Shown in pieces: positions 22,562 to 32,634 of a stretch of DNA of 64,000 nt. The notes beneath the pieces are model-generated. The model was not told the origin of the DNA. It did not search any database and worked only from the letters and a program-made list of their open reading frames with translations. The stretch lies in the NCBI GenBank assembly GCA_001599815.1, contig BCIA01000001.1, positions 5,972,978 to 6,036,977 on the forward strand, read 5' to 3'. The translations under genes and the position numbers were made by a program. The stretch comes from Furcasterigmium furcatum (lineage: Eukaryota; Ascomycota; Sordariomycetes; Glomerellales; Plectosphaerellaceae). Every line of letters begins with the position of its first letter. Positions within the stretch are counted from its first letter, which is position 1.

Positions 22562-23921
22562 ATGCACCGCACTTATTCCATGCGCCAGTCGAGGGCGCCC
22601 ACCGCCTCTCAGATTCAGGTACGAATGACGATGCGAAGTGCCGATCGTGCAGGCGCAGGAAGCTGATGTCTTGTCCTCCAGAACCCCCCTCCCCCGCCAT
22701 CCACCACCAAGACCGGGCGCTTCTTCGGCCGCGGAGGATTCGGTAAGTCGACAAGTGTGCCTCGACCTCCCCTATCTCCTTCCGACGTCATGTTCGGTGT
22801 GGCCATATTGTGATAGACCATTGGAAACTGACCGGTGACACCATCAGGCCATGCTCTCCGCCACAAGTCCGCCGGTGCCTGGGGCCCGGATCTGGCAAAG
22901 AAGCTGTCTGTCCTCGTTAAGATGGAGAAAAATGTCATGCGCAGCCTCGAGACCGTTGCCCGGGAACGCATGGAGGTAGCTGTACGCGTTTGCCCCATGA
23001 TCTTTCTGGCCACCCTCCCGCTGACCGACCCTTCCGTAGCAACAACTGTCCATCTGGGGCGAGGCCGGCGACGAAGATGTCTCCGACGTCACCGACAAGC
23101 TCGGCGTCCTGCTCTACGAGATTGCCGAGCTGGAGGACCAGTACGTCGACCGCTACGACCAGTACCGTGTCACAATCAAGAGTATCCGAAACATTGAGGC
23201 CTCCGTGCAGCCCAGCCGTGACCGTAAGCCTCCCCTGCTCTCTCGCCCCGCATAAGCTCGTCTGACAGGAAGAATCACAGGCAAGCAGAAGATTACCGAC
23301 CAGATCGCCCAGCTCAAGTACAAGGAGCCCAACTCCCCCAAGATTGTCGTCCTCGAGCAGGAGCTCGTGCGCGCCGAGGCCGAGTCCCTGGTCGCCGAGG
23401 CCCAGCTCTCCAACATCACCCGCGAGAAGATCAAGGCCGCCTACACGTACCAGTTCGACGCCCTGCGGGAGCACTGCGAGAAGGTCGCAATTATCGCCGG
23501 CTACGGCAAGCACCTGCTCGAGCTGATCGACGACACCCCGGTCACCCCCGGCGAGACCCGACAGGCGTACGACGGATACGAGGCCAGCAAGGCCATCATT
23601 CAGGACTGCGAGAACTCCCTCACCAACTGGGTCAGCTCCAACGCCGCCGTCTCCTCGAAGCTGTCGACGAGGGCGCGAAACCTATCCACCCGCCGCCGCA
23701 ACAACATCAAGAACCGCGAGGCCCACGACCTCTCCGGGCAGGACGCCCCGCTCAACGATGACTCCTCGTGGATGCCCGCCACCCGCAATAAGGAGATTGA
23801 TGATTACTCCGACGAGGAGGAGCTCGACGAGGACGACCACCGCGGCTCCATCCTGGAGAGCGACACCGGCGTGAACGGCGGCGAGACCCGTGGGCGCCAG
23901 CAGGAGGCAGTTGTCGCATAG
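22562..23921 (+). CDS. PIL1: Eisosome core protein PIL1/LSP1 (BAR domain)
   Basis: Exons are 22562-22618, 22682-22742, 22848-22975, 23040-23223 and 23281-23921, giving 356 aa. The protein matches the Pil1/Lsp1 family throughout: the Arg/Ser-rich N-terminal membrane-binding segment (MHRTYSMRQSRAP), GRFFGRGGFGHALRHKSAGAWGPDL, then the helical BAR domain (about residues 40-280) with KMEKNVMRSLETVARERMEQQLSIWGE-like sequence and EHCEKVAIIAGYGKHLLEL. The C-terminus is acidic and disordered (DDYSDEEELDEDD). PIL1 forms lattices on the cytosolic side of plasma-membrane furrows (eisosomes) and is controlled by Pkh kinases in yeast. Intron phases agree at each junction; intron lengths are 63, 105, 64 and 57 bp. 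Confidence 0.93.
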
Positions 23922-24291
23922 GTGAACAGCCGATTCTTACTAATGACGCCGGCGATGCCTAATTTCATCGCGGCACACCCTTCGGCGATTGGAAACAGAA
24001 GGAAACGTTCCGCGGCGGTAATTTGAGCGGGAAGGCAGATGAGCACATGCTCTGGGTTATTTTTTTGGTGTTCTCGGCAGGACTTACGGGCGTACCTTCA
24101 CAAGAGGGCGGGCAGGGGGGGAGCAGAGTGAGACAGCACACGCCAGTCCGAGCAATCAGGCCAGCAGCTGCAGTGCTTTGTGTATTTTTATCTCATTATC
24201 TTGGTATGGAAAAGATGAGTATGTTTTTTTTTCTCAGGATTCTGTGTCCTCAATCTGATCCGGGTATCTCTGGAAATCGTGGTGTGTTGGA
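23922..24291. other. Convergent 3' region between PIL1 and NAA38
   Basis: It contains T-rich stretches, with T runs at about 24059 and 24224. No gene is seen. Confidence 0.5.
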
Positions 24292-24765
24292 TCATGATGC
24301 GACCGCTGCGCTCTCGTAGGGATTCTGGCCCCTGAGCTGGCTGGCAAACTCCTCGACATCAATCTTGACAATGTGTTCGCCCGGGACGACCACGAGTCCG
24401 AGGTATCGCGAGGTCATGTCCAGCCTGAGGCTCTGCGCATCCGCGCCGGCATTCTTGATCGCCTCGGCTTGCTCCTTTGCCGACGGCTGGCGGTATTCGT
24501 ACGTGTGAGCGAGGACGACGTTCGAGTCCTGATCAATGCGGTGTCAGCGGCATGCTTCCGAGCGAGGGGAGCAGGGGATCGAGCTGTGACGAACCGCGTC
24601 GGTGCACTTGAATTGGCCGAGGAACATGCGCCCGTCCGTCGCGACGACGCGCAGGTTCTTGTTCAGCAGCGAGGTCAGGAAGTCTCGTGCGACTTCCTTG
24701 TCCATTGGGGGCGAGGGCCGGCCGGCGGACGTCGCTAAGCTGGGGTTTTGTGAGGGGATGTTCAT
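24292..24765 (-). CDS. NAA38: N-terminal acetyltransferase NatC auxiliary subunit (LSM-domain protein)
   Basis: Exons in transcript order are 24765-24595 and 24528-24292, giving 135 aa; the intron is 66 bp with a GTTCGT donor. The LSM fold shows LLNKNLRVVATDGRMFLGQFKCTDADSNVVL-type Sm1 sequence and a Sm2 half with YLGLVVVPGEHIVKIDV. This combination, rather than the RNA-binding Sm2 signature of LSM1-8, is typical of NAA38/LSMD1 (yeast Mak31), which supports NatC acetylation of hydrophobic N-termini. I start at 24765 (MNIPSQN). An ATG at 24861 is in frame, but the intervening residues look like translated promoter and include the 24841-24854 palindrome. MDKEVARDF is a further downstream option. 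It shares a 374-bp promoter with RAD2. Confidence 0.75.
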
Positions 24766-25139
24766 GAGAAGCTGGAGATGGGAGGATCCAGACTGGGAGA
24801 ACTCCAGTGCATAAAACGCCCAGTGGAGGGGCGCCGTGGGGCTTATCGATAAGCCGCGCATGGAGCTTCTGGTGTAAGCAGCGTCATTGCCTCGCCGACT
24901 TACTCATCACTTCGAGATTCACGACGGCGACACTTCGACTTGCACCTGCACGCGACAACACCCTCTTGATACTCGTCTGGGACCTTCAAGACGTGGAGGG
25001 ATCCATCGCAATGCTACCCGACAATTCTCCCTGAGAAGCATCTTCTCCCCACGACGCGCGCGGCCCCGTACACTCACCCCTCGTGAACCCGAGAATCACC
25101 ACGATCACACCGGCGTGAAGAAGACATTTCGCCGCCGCC
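24766..25139. other. Divergent promoter NAA38 / RAD2
   Basis: This 374-bp intergenic region contains the palindrome at 24841-24854. No other motif is obvious. Confidence 0.5.
24841..24854. promoter_or_regulatory. 14-bp perfect palindrome GCTTATCGATAAGC
   Basis: The palindrome consists of two inverted GATAAG half-sites overlapping in TATCGATA. It lies about 286 bp from the RAD2 start and 76 bp from the chosen NAA38 start. TATCGATA also occurs at 2106-2113. A binding site for a dimeric or GATA-type factor is inferred. Confidence 0.4.
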
Positions 25140-28100
25140 ATGGGCGTCAACGGCCTCTGGACGGTCGTCCAGCCCTGCGCGCGCCCGACAAATCTCGCGA
25201 CGCTGAACCGCAAGCGCCTCGCCGTCGACGCCTCGATCTGGATCTACCAGTTCCTCAAAGCCGTGCGCGACAAGGAGGGCAACGCCCTGCGGAACTCCCA
25301 CGTCGTCGGCTTCTTCCGCCGCATCTGCAAGCTCCTCTGGTTCGGAATCAAGCCCGTCTTCGTCTTCGACGGCGGCGCGCCCGCGCTCAAGCGCCAGACC
25401 ATCCAGGGCCGCAAGCGCCGCCGCGAGGGCAGGCGGGAGGATGCCGTGCGGACGGCCGGCAAGCTGCTCGCCGTGCAGATGCAGCGCGCCGCTGAAGAGG
25501 AGGACGAGAGGAGAAGGCACGAGGCGGAACGGCAGGCTTCGGGGCGGACTGCGGGAGAGCCCGAGGAGGAGCTGCCGAGCGCGGAGCAGATGGTGTACGT
25601 CGGCGAGGAGGGCATGACGCAGCAGGAGCGGCAGAAGACGCGAAAGTTCTACAAGAAGGACCAGTACCATCTCCCCGAGATGGATGGGGATATTGCGTCG
25701 ATGGCACGGCCGGACGACCCTCGTATCATGAGCATCGAGGAGCTCGAGGAGTACGCGCGTCAGTTCAACAGCGGCGAGGACATCAACTTGTACGACTTTA
25801 GCAAGATCGACTTCGATGGCGAGTTCTTCAAGAGCTTGCCGCCGCCGGACCGGTACAATATCCTGAACGCCGCGCGGCTGAGGAGCCGCCTGAGGATGGG
25901 TCTGAGCAAGGAGCAGCTCGAGGATATGTTCCCGGATCGCATGGCGTTCTCCCGATTCCAGATCGAGCGTGTGCAGGAACGGAATCACCTGACGCAGCGA
26001 CTGATGAAGGAGGCCGGCATGACCGGTCTCGACCTCACAATCAGCGGCGGAGGTCGCATTGCGGGAGAGAGGGACCGCGAGTACATCCTCGTGAAGAACG
26101 AGGGCGCCGAGGGCGGCTGGGCGCTGGGTGTTGTCAGCAAGGAGAAAGATATCGGAGAGGCTCACAAGCCTATTGATGTCGATCAGTTAGAGTTCCGGTA
26201 CCAGCAAAGGGACGGGAAACTCGAGTCCGAAGACGAAGAGGAGGATTTCGAGGACATTCCCGTGGAAGGGCTGAATCGGCTCCCGAAGCTCTCGCAACAG
26301 GAGTTGGTCGAGGATGAATCGCTGTTTGTCGACGGCGAAGATCTCTTCGCCGAGACGCAAGGCCCATCTAAGATGCTACATCCCCAAGAGGAAGACGACC
26401 TCAATCAGGCTATTGCGCTTTCGCTTCAAAGCCAACACGGGGTTGGCGCTGAGGACGAGGCCGACGACGAGAACATGGAATTTGAGGACGTCGAAGTGCA
26501 GGCCCCTGAGTGGGAGCAGAAGGCAGTCCCGGCATCGAAGCCCATTGCGACCACGAGCGGGCGTATGGTCGCCCATATCGTCAACAACAGAGCCAACGCT
26601 GCCGTCCCCAAGCGACGCAAGAGCGACTCCGGCAGTGATAGCGAGGACGACCTCAGGGCTGCGCTGGCCGCATCCCGGAAACAGAAGAAGATCCAGCCCA
26701 AGCCCGTGCAGAGCAACGTTAAGAATTCCTTTGACGGACCACTACCGTTTCCCAAGCTTGACCTGGGCTTCTCGTTCGGGCGATCGCTGGCTCAAAAACA
26801 GGCCGCCAGTACAGCCCCTCAGAAGGATTTCGGACAGATGGGTGGCGATCTTTTGAATGAAGAAGATAATCAGGATGGCATGGCTGGCGGGTTTGAAAGA
26901 GAGCCGCTGCCCGCTGGCCCTCAGCCACTGCCCCCTTGGATGGCGGATGAAACCGACATTCGAGAGACCATGGCCAAGCAGAACGAGATTCAAGCGGAGA
27001 TCAACGCTGAAGATCGGGCGGCAGCTGAAGCAGAGGAGCTCTTCTATAGGCGCCGGCGGCAGGATGAAGTCATCGCCATCGAGTCCTCTGACGAGAGCGA
27101 TGTTGAGATTCTGGAAAATCCCCCCACTCCAAAGAAGCCTGCTTCTCCTAAAGAAGCACCTGCAGCGCCATCTGCCGAGCTAAAGGCCCAGAGCCTCCCG
27201 AGATCCTCACATTCGGCATCACCGGAGCCTGGCTTCGAGGATGTGGTGATCCCTGACGAGGACGAGGACATGCAAGTCATAGTCACCGAACTCCCGGATT
27301 CTCCAGAGCCTGAGATGGAAGAAGTCAACCTCGAGCCGCAGGCACCCGTTCCGGCCCAGAACAACGATACGCTTGTCGACGAAGATCTCCCGATTTTTCC
27401 AGACTCGCCCGTCGAGCCTGCAACTGCTGACGCCGAACCCCCTGGTGATGACATCTTCGGCGATAGCGATGAAGACGAGTACAGCGACCCAGAGGACGAG
27501 GAGCTCTTCGCCAGTCTTGCCCAGGAGGCCGACGAGCATGCTCGGTTCGCGAGCGAGCTCAACAACAAGTCGGAGCAGGAGAATCGCGAGGCGTACGAGA
27601 GGGAACTCAAGGCGCTCCGTACACAGCAGAAGAAGGACCGTCGAGACGCCGACGAAGTCAGCCAAGTCATGGTCTCCGAGTGCCAGGCTCTTCTGCGACT
27701 TTTTGGCATCCCGTACATCACAGCACCCATGGAAGCCGAGGCCCAGTGCGCTGAGCTTGTCAACCTCGGGCTTGTGGACGGCATCGTCACCGACGACTCT
27801 GACACCTTCCTGTTCGGCGGCACACGAGTCTACAAGAACATGTTCAACGGCAACAAGATGGTGGAGTGTTACCTGGCATCAGACCTCGATAAGGAGCTAT
27901 CCCTGGGCAGAGAGCAGCTTATTGCTCTCGCCCTGCTGCTCGGTTCAGACTACACGGATGGTCTGCAAGGCGTCGGCCCTGTGACGGCCGTCGAGATCCT
28001 GTCCGAGTTCCCGTCATCAGAAGGCGGACTGGGCGCATTTCGTGACTGGTGGGCAGACGTGCAAGGCCAGCGTCGCAGTAAGGCTGATGACGCTCCATAT

Positions 28101-28679
28101 CCGTTCCGCCGCAAGTTCCGCAGGAGCCAGGCCACCAAGCTCTTCCTGCCCGCTGGATTCCCCAACTTGCAGGTCCGCGAGGCCTACATGCAGCCTCAAG
28201 TTGACGACAGCCCCGAGGCGTTCCAGTGGGGCGTTCCCGACCTCGAAGGGCTGAGACAGTTCCTGATGGCCACGATCGGCTGGAGCAAGGAGCGCACGGA
28301 TGAGGTGCTCGTTCCTGTTATTCGGGACATGAATAAGCGGGACGTCGAGGGCACACAGGCCAACATCACGCGGTACTTCGAGGGCGGCGTGGGCGTGGGA
28401 GCGAATGAGGGCTTCGCGCCCCGGCAGAAGGCCAAGGCGAGCAAGAGGATGAACGACGCGGTTAGCAAGCTGAGGGCGAATGCTGGCGTCAACGTCGTGA
28501 CAGCGGGTATGGCTGCGGCTGCTGAAAAGGCCAAGCAGACGGCGGCGCAGGTTGCTGCTAATGATAAACGACGCAAACGGAAGGGTCGTGCGACTACTGT
28601 GGAGGAGGACGCCGAGAACGAGGACGAAGATGCAGAGCCGCGGCCTGCCAGGGGGAAGAGGACGAAGGCATCTGCATGA
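25140..28679 (+). CDS. RAD2: Nucleotide-excision repair 3' endonuclease RAD2/XPG
   Basis: This is a single exon of 1179 aa, within the size range of fungal RAD2. The XPG N-domain starts at the first residue (MGVNGLWTVVQPC) with LAVDASIWIYQFLKAV and VFVFDGGAPALKRQT. A long acidic spacer follows (about residues 110-830), with patches such as ESEDEEEDFEDIP and SDEDEYSDPEDEE that resemble TFIIH- or PCNA-contact regions of the family. The internal nuclease domain carries APMEAEAQCAEL and TDDSDTFLFGG (about residues 860-890), and the helix-hairpin-helix shows LGSDYTDGLQGVGPVTAVEIL. The C-terminus is basic (KRRKRKGR, KRTKA), probably nuclear targeting. XPG/RAD2 cuts 3' of bulky lesions. The very long spacer excludes FEN1 and EXO1. 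Confidence 0.95.
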   Translation: MGVNGLWTVVQPCARPTNLATLNRKRLAVDASIWIYQFLKAVRDKEGNALRNSHVVGFFRRICKLLWFGIKPVFVFDGGAPALKRQTIQGRKRRREGRREDAVRTAGKLLAVQMQRAAEEEDERRRHEAERQASGRTAGEPEEELPSAEQMVYVGEEGMTQQERQKTRKFYKKDQYHLPEMDGDIASMARPDDPRIMSIEELEEYARQFNSGEDINLYDFSKIDFDGEFFKSLPPPDRYNILNAARLRSRLRMGLSKEQLEDMFPDRMAFSRFQIERVQERNHLTQRLMKEAGMTGLDLTISGGGRIAGERDREYILVKNEGAEGGWALGVVSKEKDIGEAHKPIDVDQLEFRYQQRDGKLESEDEEEDFEDIPVEGLNRLPKLSQQELVEDESLFVDGEDLFAETQGPSKMLHPQEEDDLNQAIALSLQSQHGVGAEDEADDENMEFEDVEVQAPEWEQKAVPASKPIATTSGRMVAHIVNNRANAAVPKRRKSDSGSDSEDDLRAALAASRKQKKIQPKPVQSNVKNSFDGPLPFPKLDLGFSFGRSLAQKQAASTAPQKDFGQMGGDLLNEEDNQDGMAGGFEREPLPAGPQPLPPWMADETDIRETMAKQNEIQAEINAEDRAAAEAEELFYRRRRQDEVIAIESSDESDVEILENPPTPKKPASPKEAPAAPSAELKAQSLPRSSHSASPEPGFEDVVIPDEDEDMQVIVTELPDSPEPEMEEVNLEPQAPVPAQNNDTLVDEDLPIFPDSPVEPATADAEPPGDDIFGDSDEDEYSDPEDEELFASLAQEADEHARFASELNNKSEQENREAYERELKALRTQQKKDRRDADEVSQVMVSECQALLRLFGIPYITAPMEAEAQCAELVNLGLVDGIVTDDSDTFLFGGTRVYKNMFNGNKMVECYLASDLDKELSLGREQLIALALLLGSDYTDGLQGVGPVTAVEILSEFPSSEGGLGAFRDWWADVQGQRRSKADDAPYPFRRKFRRSQATKLFLPAGFPNLQVREAYMQPQVDDSPEAFQWGVPDLEGLRQFLMATIGWSKERTDEVLVPVIRDMNKRDVEGTQANITRYFEGGVGVGANEGFAPRQKAKASKRMNDAVSKLRANAGVNVVTAGMAAAAEKAKQTAAQVAANDKRRKRKGRATTVEEDAENEDEDAEPRPARGKRTKASA

Positions 28680-29075
28680 TCTAGGGGTGTAAGATGGCGG
28701 AAGCACAAGTCTATGTAACAGGCATCGTCTTTAGCAATGAATCAGGCAATGACCATGTAGAACAACAAATGTCCGGAGTGCTGTCCGGGTTTGGCCCCAC
28801 TCCCGGCATCAGGAACCGCGGAGATGCCGGGTTCGGCCGCCCCTTATTCCAAGACCGCGAGCCGGTAGGTTCAGTAGCTCGCAAGACCCAGTGCAAAGGT
28901 ACGTCATCGACTGATTGAACGCAGTCGGTGTTGTCATTCTCACTCTACCCAGCTGTTAAATGATTTATCCCTTTGTGATTGTCTCCTGGCCATTGGGAAT
29001 TTGATGGGCAGTAACTCATCATTCCAGACCGTCAAGGAAAATAGCCATTCATCACGCCACAACACAGCATATATC
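28680..29075. other. Nitrate reductase promoter and RAD2 3' flank
   Basis: It contains a NirA-type site at 28816-28823 and a GGATAA (minus strand) at 28965-28970. An in-frame ATG at 29004 could extend nitrate reductase by 24 residues. Confidence 0.5.
28816..28823 (-). promoter_or_regulatory. NirA/NIT4-type pathway-activator site (CTCCGCGG)
   Basis: CCGCGGAG on the plus strand reads CTCCGCGG on the minus strand, matching the published Aspergillus NirA consensus CTCCGHGG. It lies 253 bp upstream of the chosen start of nitrate reductase, where such sites act in nitrate-assimilation genes. One 8-bp match in 400 bp is suggestive only. Confidence 0.45.
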
Positions 29076-32000
29076 ATGGGCGGAACGAGCCACTACGTTG
29101 TCAAGAAGCGAGACCACCCGGGCTCTACGCACAAGGAGATCAGAGACGAGCCAAACTGGGGCGCCGGGCACAGCCACCATGTCGGATTCAAGAACCGGGA
29201 TAACCGCGTGCCCGGGTACTCAGACGAGGCGAGAGGGAAGTGGAAGGCGTTGCAAGACAGAGAGACGCGTGGAGAGCTGGTCAACTTCCGGGATGTGATC
29301 GCCGGTCAGCCGGATCTGCATCTCATTCATCCCCAGGACCGTTCTGTCGGGTGGCGGTATGTGCTAGACACCACAGAGGACTGGGTCAAGTATACACAGA
29401 AATGGCCCGCGAACGAAGAGGCGAAGAAGAGGCAGGAGGAGGAAGAGAAGAAGAAGAACGCCGGGGCGGAGAAGCCCAAGGACGAAGAGGCTCCCAGCGG
29501 GGGGCAGAAGGACGATGACAAGCAGCATGGCGATCTCAAGATGAAGAAGGAGGAGGATCTCTCCGCGGAAGAGCGCGCCATGTTGCGCGCGGTGCGCAAC
29601 GAGAGGGACTATATCTCCAAGCTGGAGTGCAACCCCGGCACCCTCGACTCGCCGCAGAAGCAGAACAGAACGGACATTGCCATCGACGAGGCCGACCAGT
29701 TCACGCCTGACAACTGGTTCCCGCGATGCCCCGACCTGATCCGCCTGACGGGGAAACACCCCCTGAACGCGGAGGCGCCGCTCACCCGCATCCTGGACGG
29801 TGGGCTGATCACCCCGAACGAGATACACTACGTTCGGAACCACGGGCCTGTTCCGAGGCTGATGTGGGAGTACCACACCGTCGATGTCGATGTCGGCCGC
29901 GGGCGAACCACGTCGATAACCATGGACGAACTGAAGCACGAGTTCCAGAGCGTGAACATACCCGTCTTCCTCGCCTGTGACGGAAACAGACGCAAGGAGC
30001 TCAACATGCTCCGCAAATCGAAGGGGTTCAACTGGGGTGCCGGAGGCGTTGGGTGCGCGTACTGGAAAGGCGCCCTGCTTCGGGACGTTCTCATGGCGGC
30101 AGGGCTCAAGGAGGACGAAGTCGAGGGCACAGGCGGCCAACGGCAGCGACATCACGGAGAGGGCAACGCAAAGAGCACAGGGAGGCGCTGGGTCAATTTC
30201 GAAGGTTCCGAGGACCTCGCCGAGGGTAAATATGCGACGTGTATCCCGCTGGCATATGCCATGGACGCAAGCAACGACGTCCTCCTGGCCTATGCCATGA
30301 ACGACCTTCCACTTCCGCCAGACCACGGGTATCCGGTGCGGATGATAATCCCTGGACACGTCGGCGGGCGATGCGTCAAGTGGCTCAGGAGGGTCTGGAT
30401 CTCCGAGGAGGAGAACAACAGCTACTATCACGTTTGGGATAACCGCGTTCTCCCGTCGTTCGTGACGGACATGGAGAGCCCGTTCGCAGAGACCCTCTTC
30501 CGTCACCCCGGGACGGCATGCAATGAGCAGAATCTCAACTCGGTCATCGTGCGTCCTGCCCAGGGAGAGCACATTTCTCTCGCTGACGCCGGGGCGCCGG
30601 GGGCCGAGTATCGCATTCAGGGGTTCGCATACGATGGCGGTGGGCACGAGGTGCAGAGGGTCGAAGTGTCGCTTGACGACGGCGAGAATTGGCTCTACTG
30701 TGTACGGCGGTTTCCCGACATGCCGATTCGTTATGGCAAGAAGTTCTGGACATGGTGTCACTGGCACGTCGACGTGCCGGTCACGCGGCTCGTGGCGGCT
30801 CGGAGCATCACGGTGCGATGCTTCAACGTGTTCAAGAACACGCAGCCACAGAAGCCGGCTTGGAACCTGATGGGCATGATGAACAACTCGTGGTACAAGG
30901 TGGTGACGGAGGTCGTCAGCGCGCCGGGACACAATGAGTCTATGAACGGGGACGCTGATGCGAAGGGCTCATATCTCATGTTCCGGCATCCGGTCGAGCC
31001 AGGCACGGGAGACGGCGGATGGATGAAGCAGAGCGTGGTGAACCAGGTGGAAATCGCGAAGCGCGAGGCTGGGACGCCGCAGAAGCAGTTCACGAGGGAG
31101 GAGATAGAGAAGCACGACTCGGAAGATGACTGCTGGATCATCGTCGACGGCAAGGTGTACGATGCTACGTCTGTCATGAGCTGGCACCCGGGGGGCAAAG
31201 CAGCGATCATGGCCCATGCGGGACGTGTTCACCAGGAGACGACAGAGGAGTTTGAGAGCGTCCACGATGACTTTGCCTACAGCAAGCTCAAGGGTAGGTC
31301 CTCCTTACAATTACCCCTGAATACCCTACCCCTGACCCCTGACTGACTCTCCCAGAATGCCTCCTCGGATCCGTCACCGACAAGGCTGCCAACTTCATCA
31401 AGGAGAACGCCAAACTCCAGGCCGCCGAAAAGGCCAAATCCAAAGGAGACACCAAAGCCACCCTGCAAAAGCACCGGTGGGTGCCCACCAAGCTCATCGC
31501 CCGCAAGTCCCTTTCGAGCGACACCCGCTCCTACACCTTCCAGCTCCCCGACCACCGCGCCGTCCTCGGCCTTGCAACCTGCCAACACATCCTCCTCGGC
31601 TTCCATCTCAAGGACAAGATGCTCGTCCGGTCCTACACGCCCACGCGCCCCATCCTCCCCGCGCCGGGCAACGCGCCCGAGAAGCTCCCTGGCGGCAGCA
31701 AGAAGCAAGACCGGCCAAACGGGACAGCGCAACCCTCCTGGGCAGACGGCGACGGGACCTTCGAGCTCGTCGTCAAGACATACTTCCCCACAGCCCAGCA
31801 GCCCGGCGGCGCAATGTCGAATCTCCTCGACTGCATGCCCCTCGGCGAGGAGGTCGAGATCCGCGGCCCGACGGGCGAGATCGCGTACCTCGGACGCAGC
31901 AAGTTCCTCATCGAGGGCGCGGAGCGCACGTTCCGCCGCGTTTCCCTCGTCGTGGGCGGCTCGGGCGTCACCCCCGGCTACGCCCTCATGGCGCGCGTCG

Positions 32001-32329
32001 TGCTCGAGGCTGCGGCTGACGGGCCAGAGGTGAGGGTCGTTGATGCGAACAAGTCCGAGGCGGATATACTCCTCCGCGAGGAGATGGCGCAGCTTGAGGA
32101 GAGGGCGAAGGGGAGGCTGGAGGTGACACATGTGCTGAGTCGTCCGCCCGACGGGTGGGAGGGGCTGAGCGGGCACGTGAACGAGGAGATGCTGAAGGGT
32201 AAGCTGTTTCCGCCGGGCGAGGAGAGCGCGGCGTTTGTGTGCGGGCCGCCGACGATGGTGCAGAAGGCCGTGATGCCCGCGCTGAAGGACTGGGGTTATA
32301 CAGAGGACCGGGACCTGTTTGGCTTCTAG
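29076..32329 (+). CDS. niaD: Nitrate reductase (NADPH type, Moco / cytochrome b5 / FAD)
   Basis: Exons are 29076-31293 and 31356-32329, giving 1063 aa; the intron is 62 bp. Domain order is complete: the Mo-cofactor domain with the Mo-ligand Cys in FLACDGNRRKE and GFNWGAGGVG; the Mo-dimerisation part with GWMKQSVVNQVE; cytochrome b5 (FTREEIEKHDSEDDCW, HPGGKAA); then FAD/NADPH-binding parts with RSYTPTRPI, GPTGEIAY, VVGGSGVTPG and CGPPTMVQKA. It reduces nitrate to nitrite in the cytosol. The protein is longer than the usual 870-980 aa because of a charged insertion after KWPANEE (about residues 115-180: KKRQEEEEKKK...KMKKEED). I start at 29076 (A at -3); 29004 is in frame with T at -3. No nitrite reductase or nitrate transporter gene is adjacent. 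The assignment is firm; the cofactor preference is from family knowledge. Confidence 0.94.
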
Positions 32330-32634
32330 TTGATCTCGAAGTGTGTCGATATATGTACTGGATAGGGGTGTAGCAGCGATCTCTTGCGGGTAAGTAGTCA
32401 GTTCACAGCAGCTGAGGTGTTTTGCAACTCTCTAATTTAGCATTCATTCTCTGGCAACTATGGAAGACTTTTGGGAACCGCTATGACGACTCACGATCTT
32501 GTACTCAGCGATAGCGACGCCTTGCGCCTGGGTGACAGCTCTTGTGTAGGCCAACAAACCCTGTATTGCTATCCTAAAGGTATGGATAGTACTGCTCACT
32601 AGGAATTCAAAAGAACAATTCAAAGCCTTGACCG
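32330..32634. other. Convergent 3' region between nitrate reductase and the GH31 gene
   Basis: Nothing beyond probable 3' UTRs is visible. Confidence 0.5.

Noticed and set aside
24766..24861. NAA38 start at the upstream ATG 24861
   Set aside because: The extra 32 residues would include a palindromic promoter-like element and show no family similarity.
25074..26165. 363-codon antisense frame over RAD2
   Set aside because: Leu/Arg/Glu-rich shadow of the RAD2 N-terminal coding region, with no domain.
29364..30932. 522-codon antisense frame over nitrate reductase
   Set aside because: Long because GC-rich third positions suppress stops on the opposite strand; no recognisable protein.
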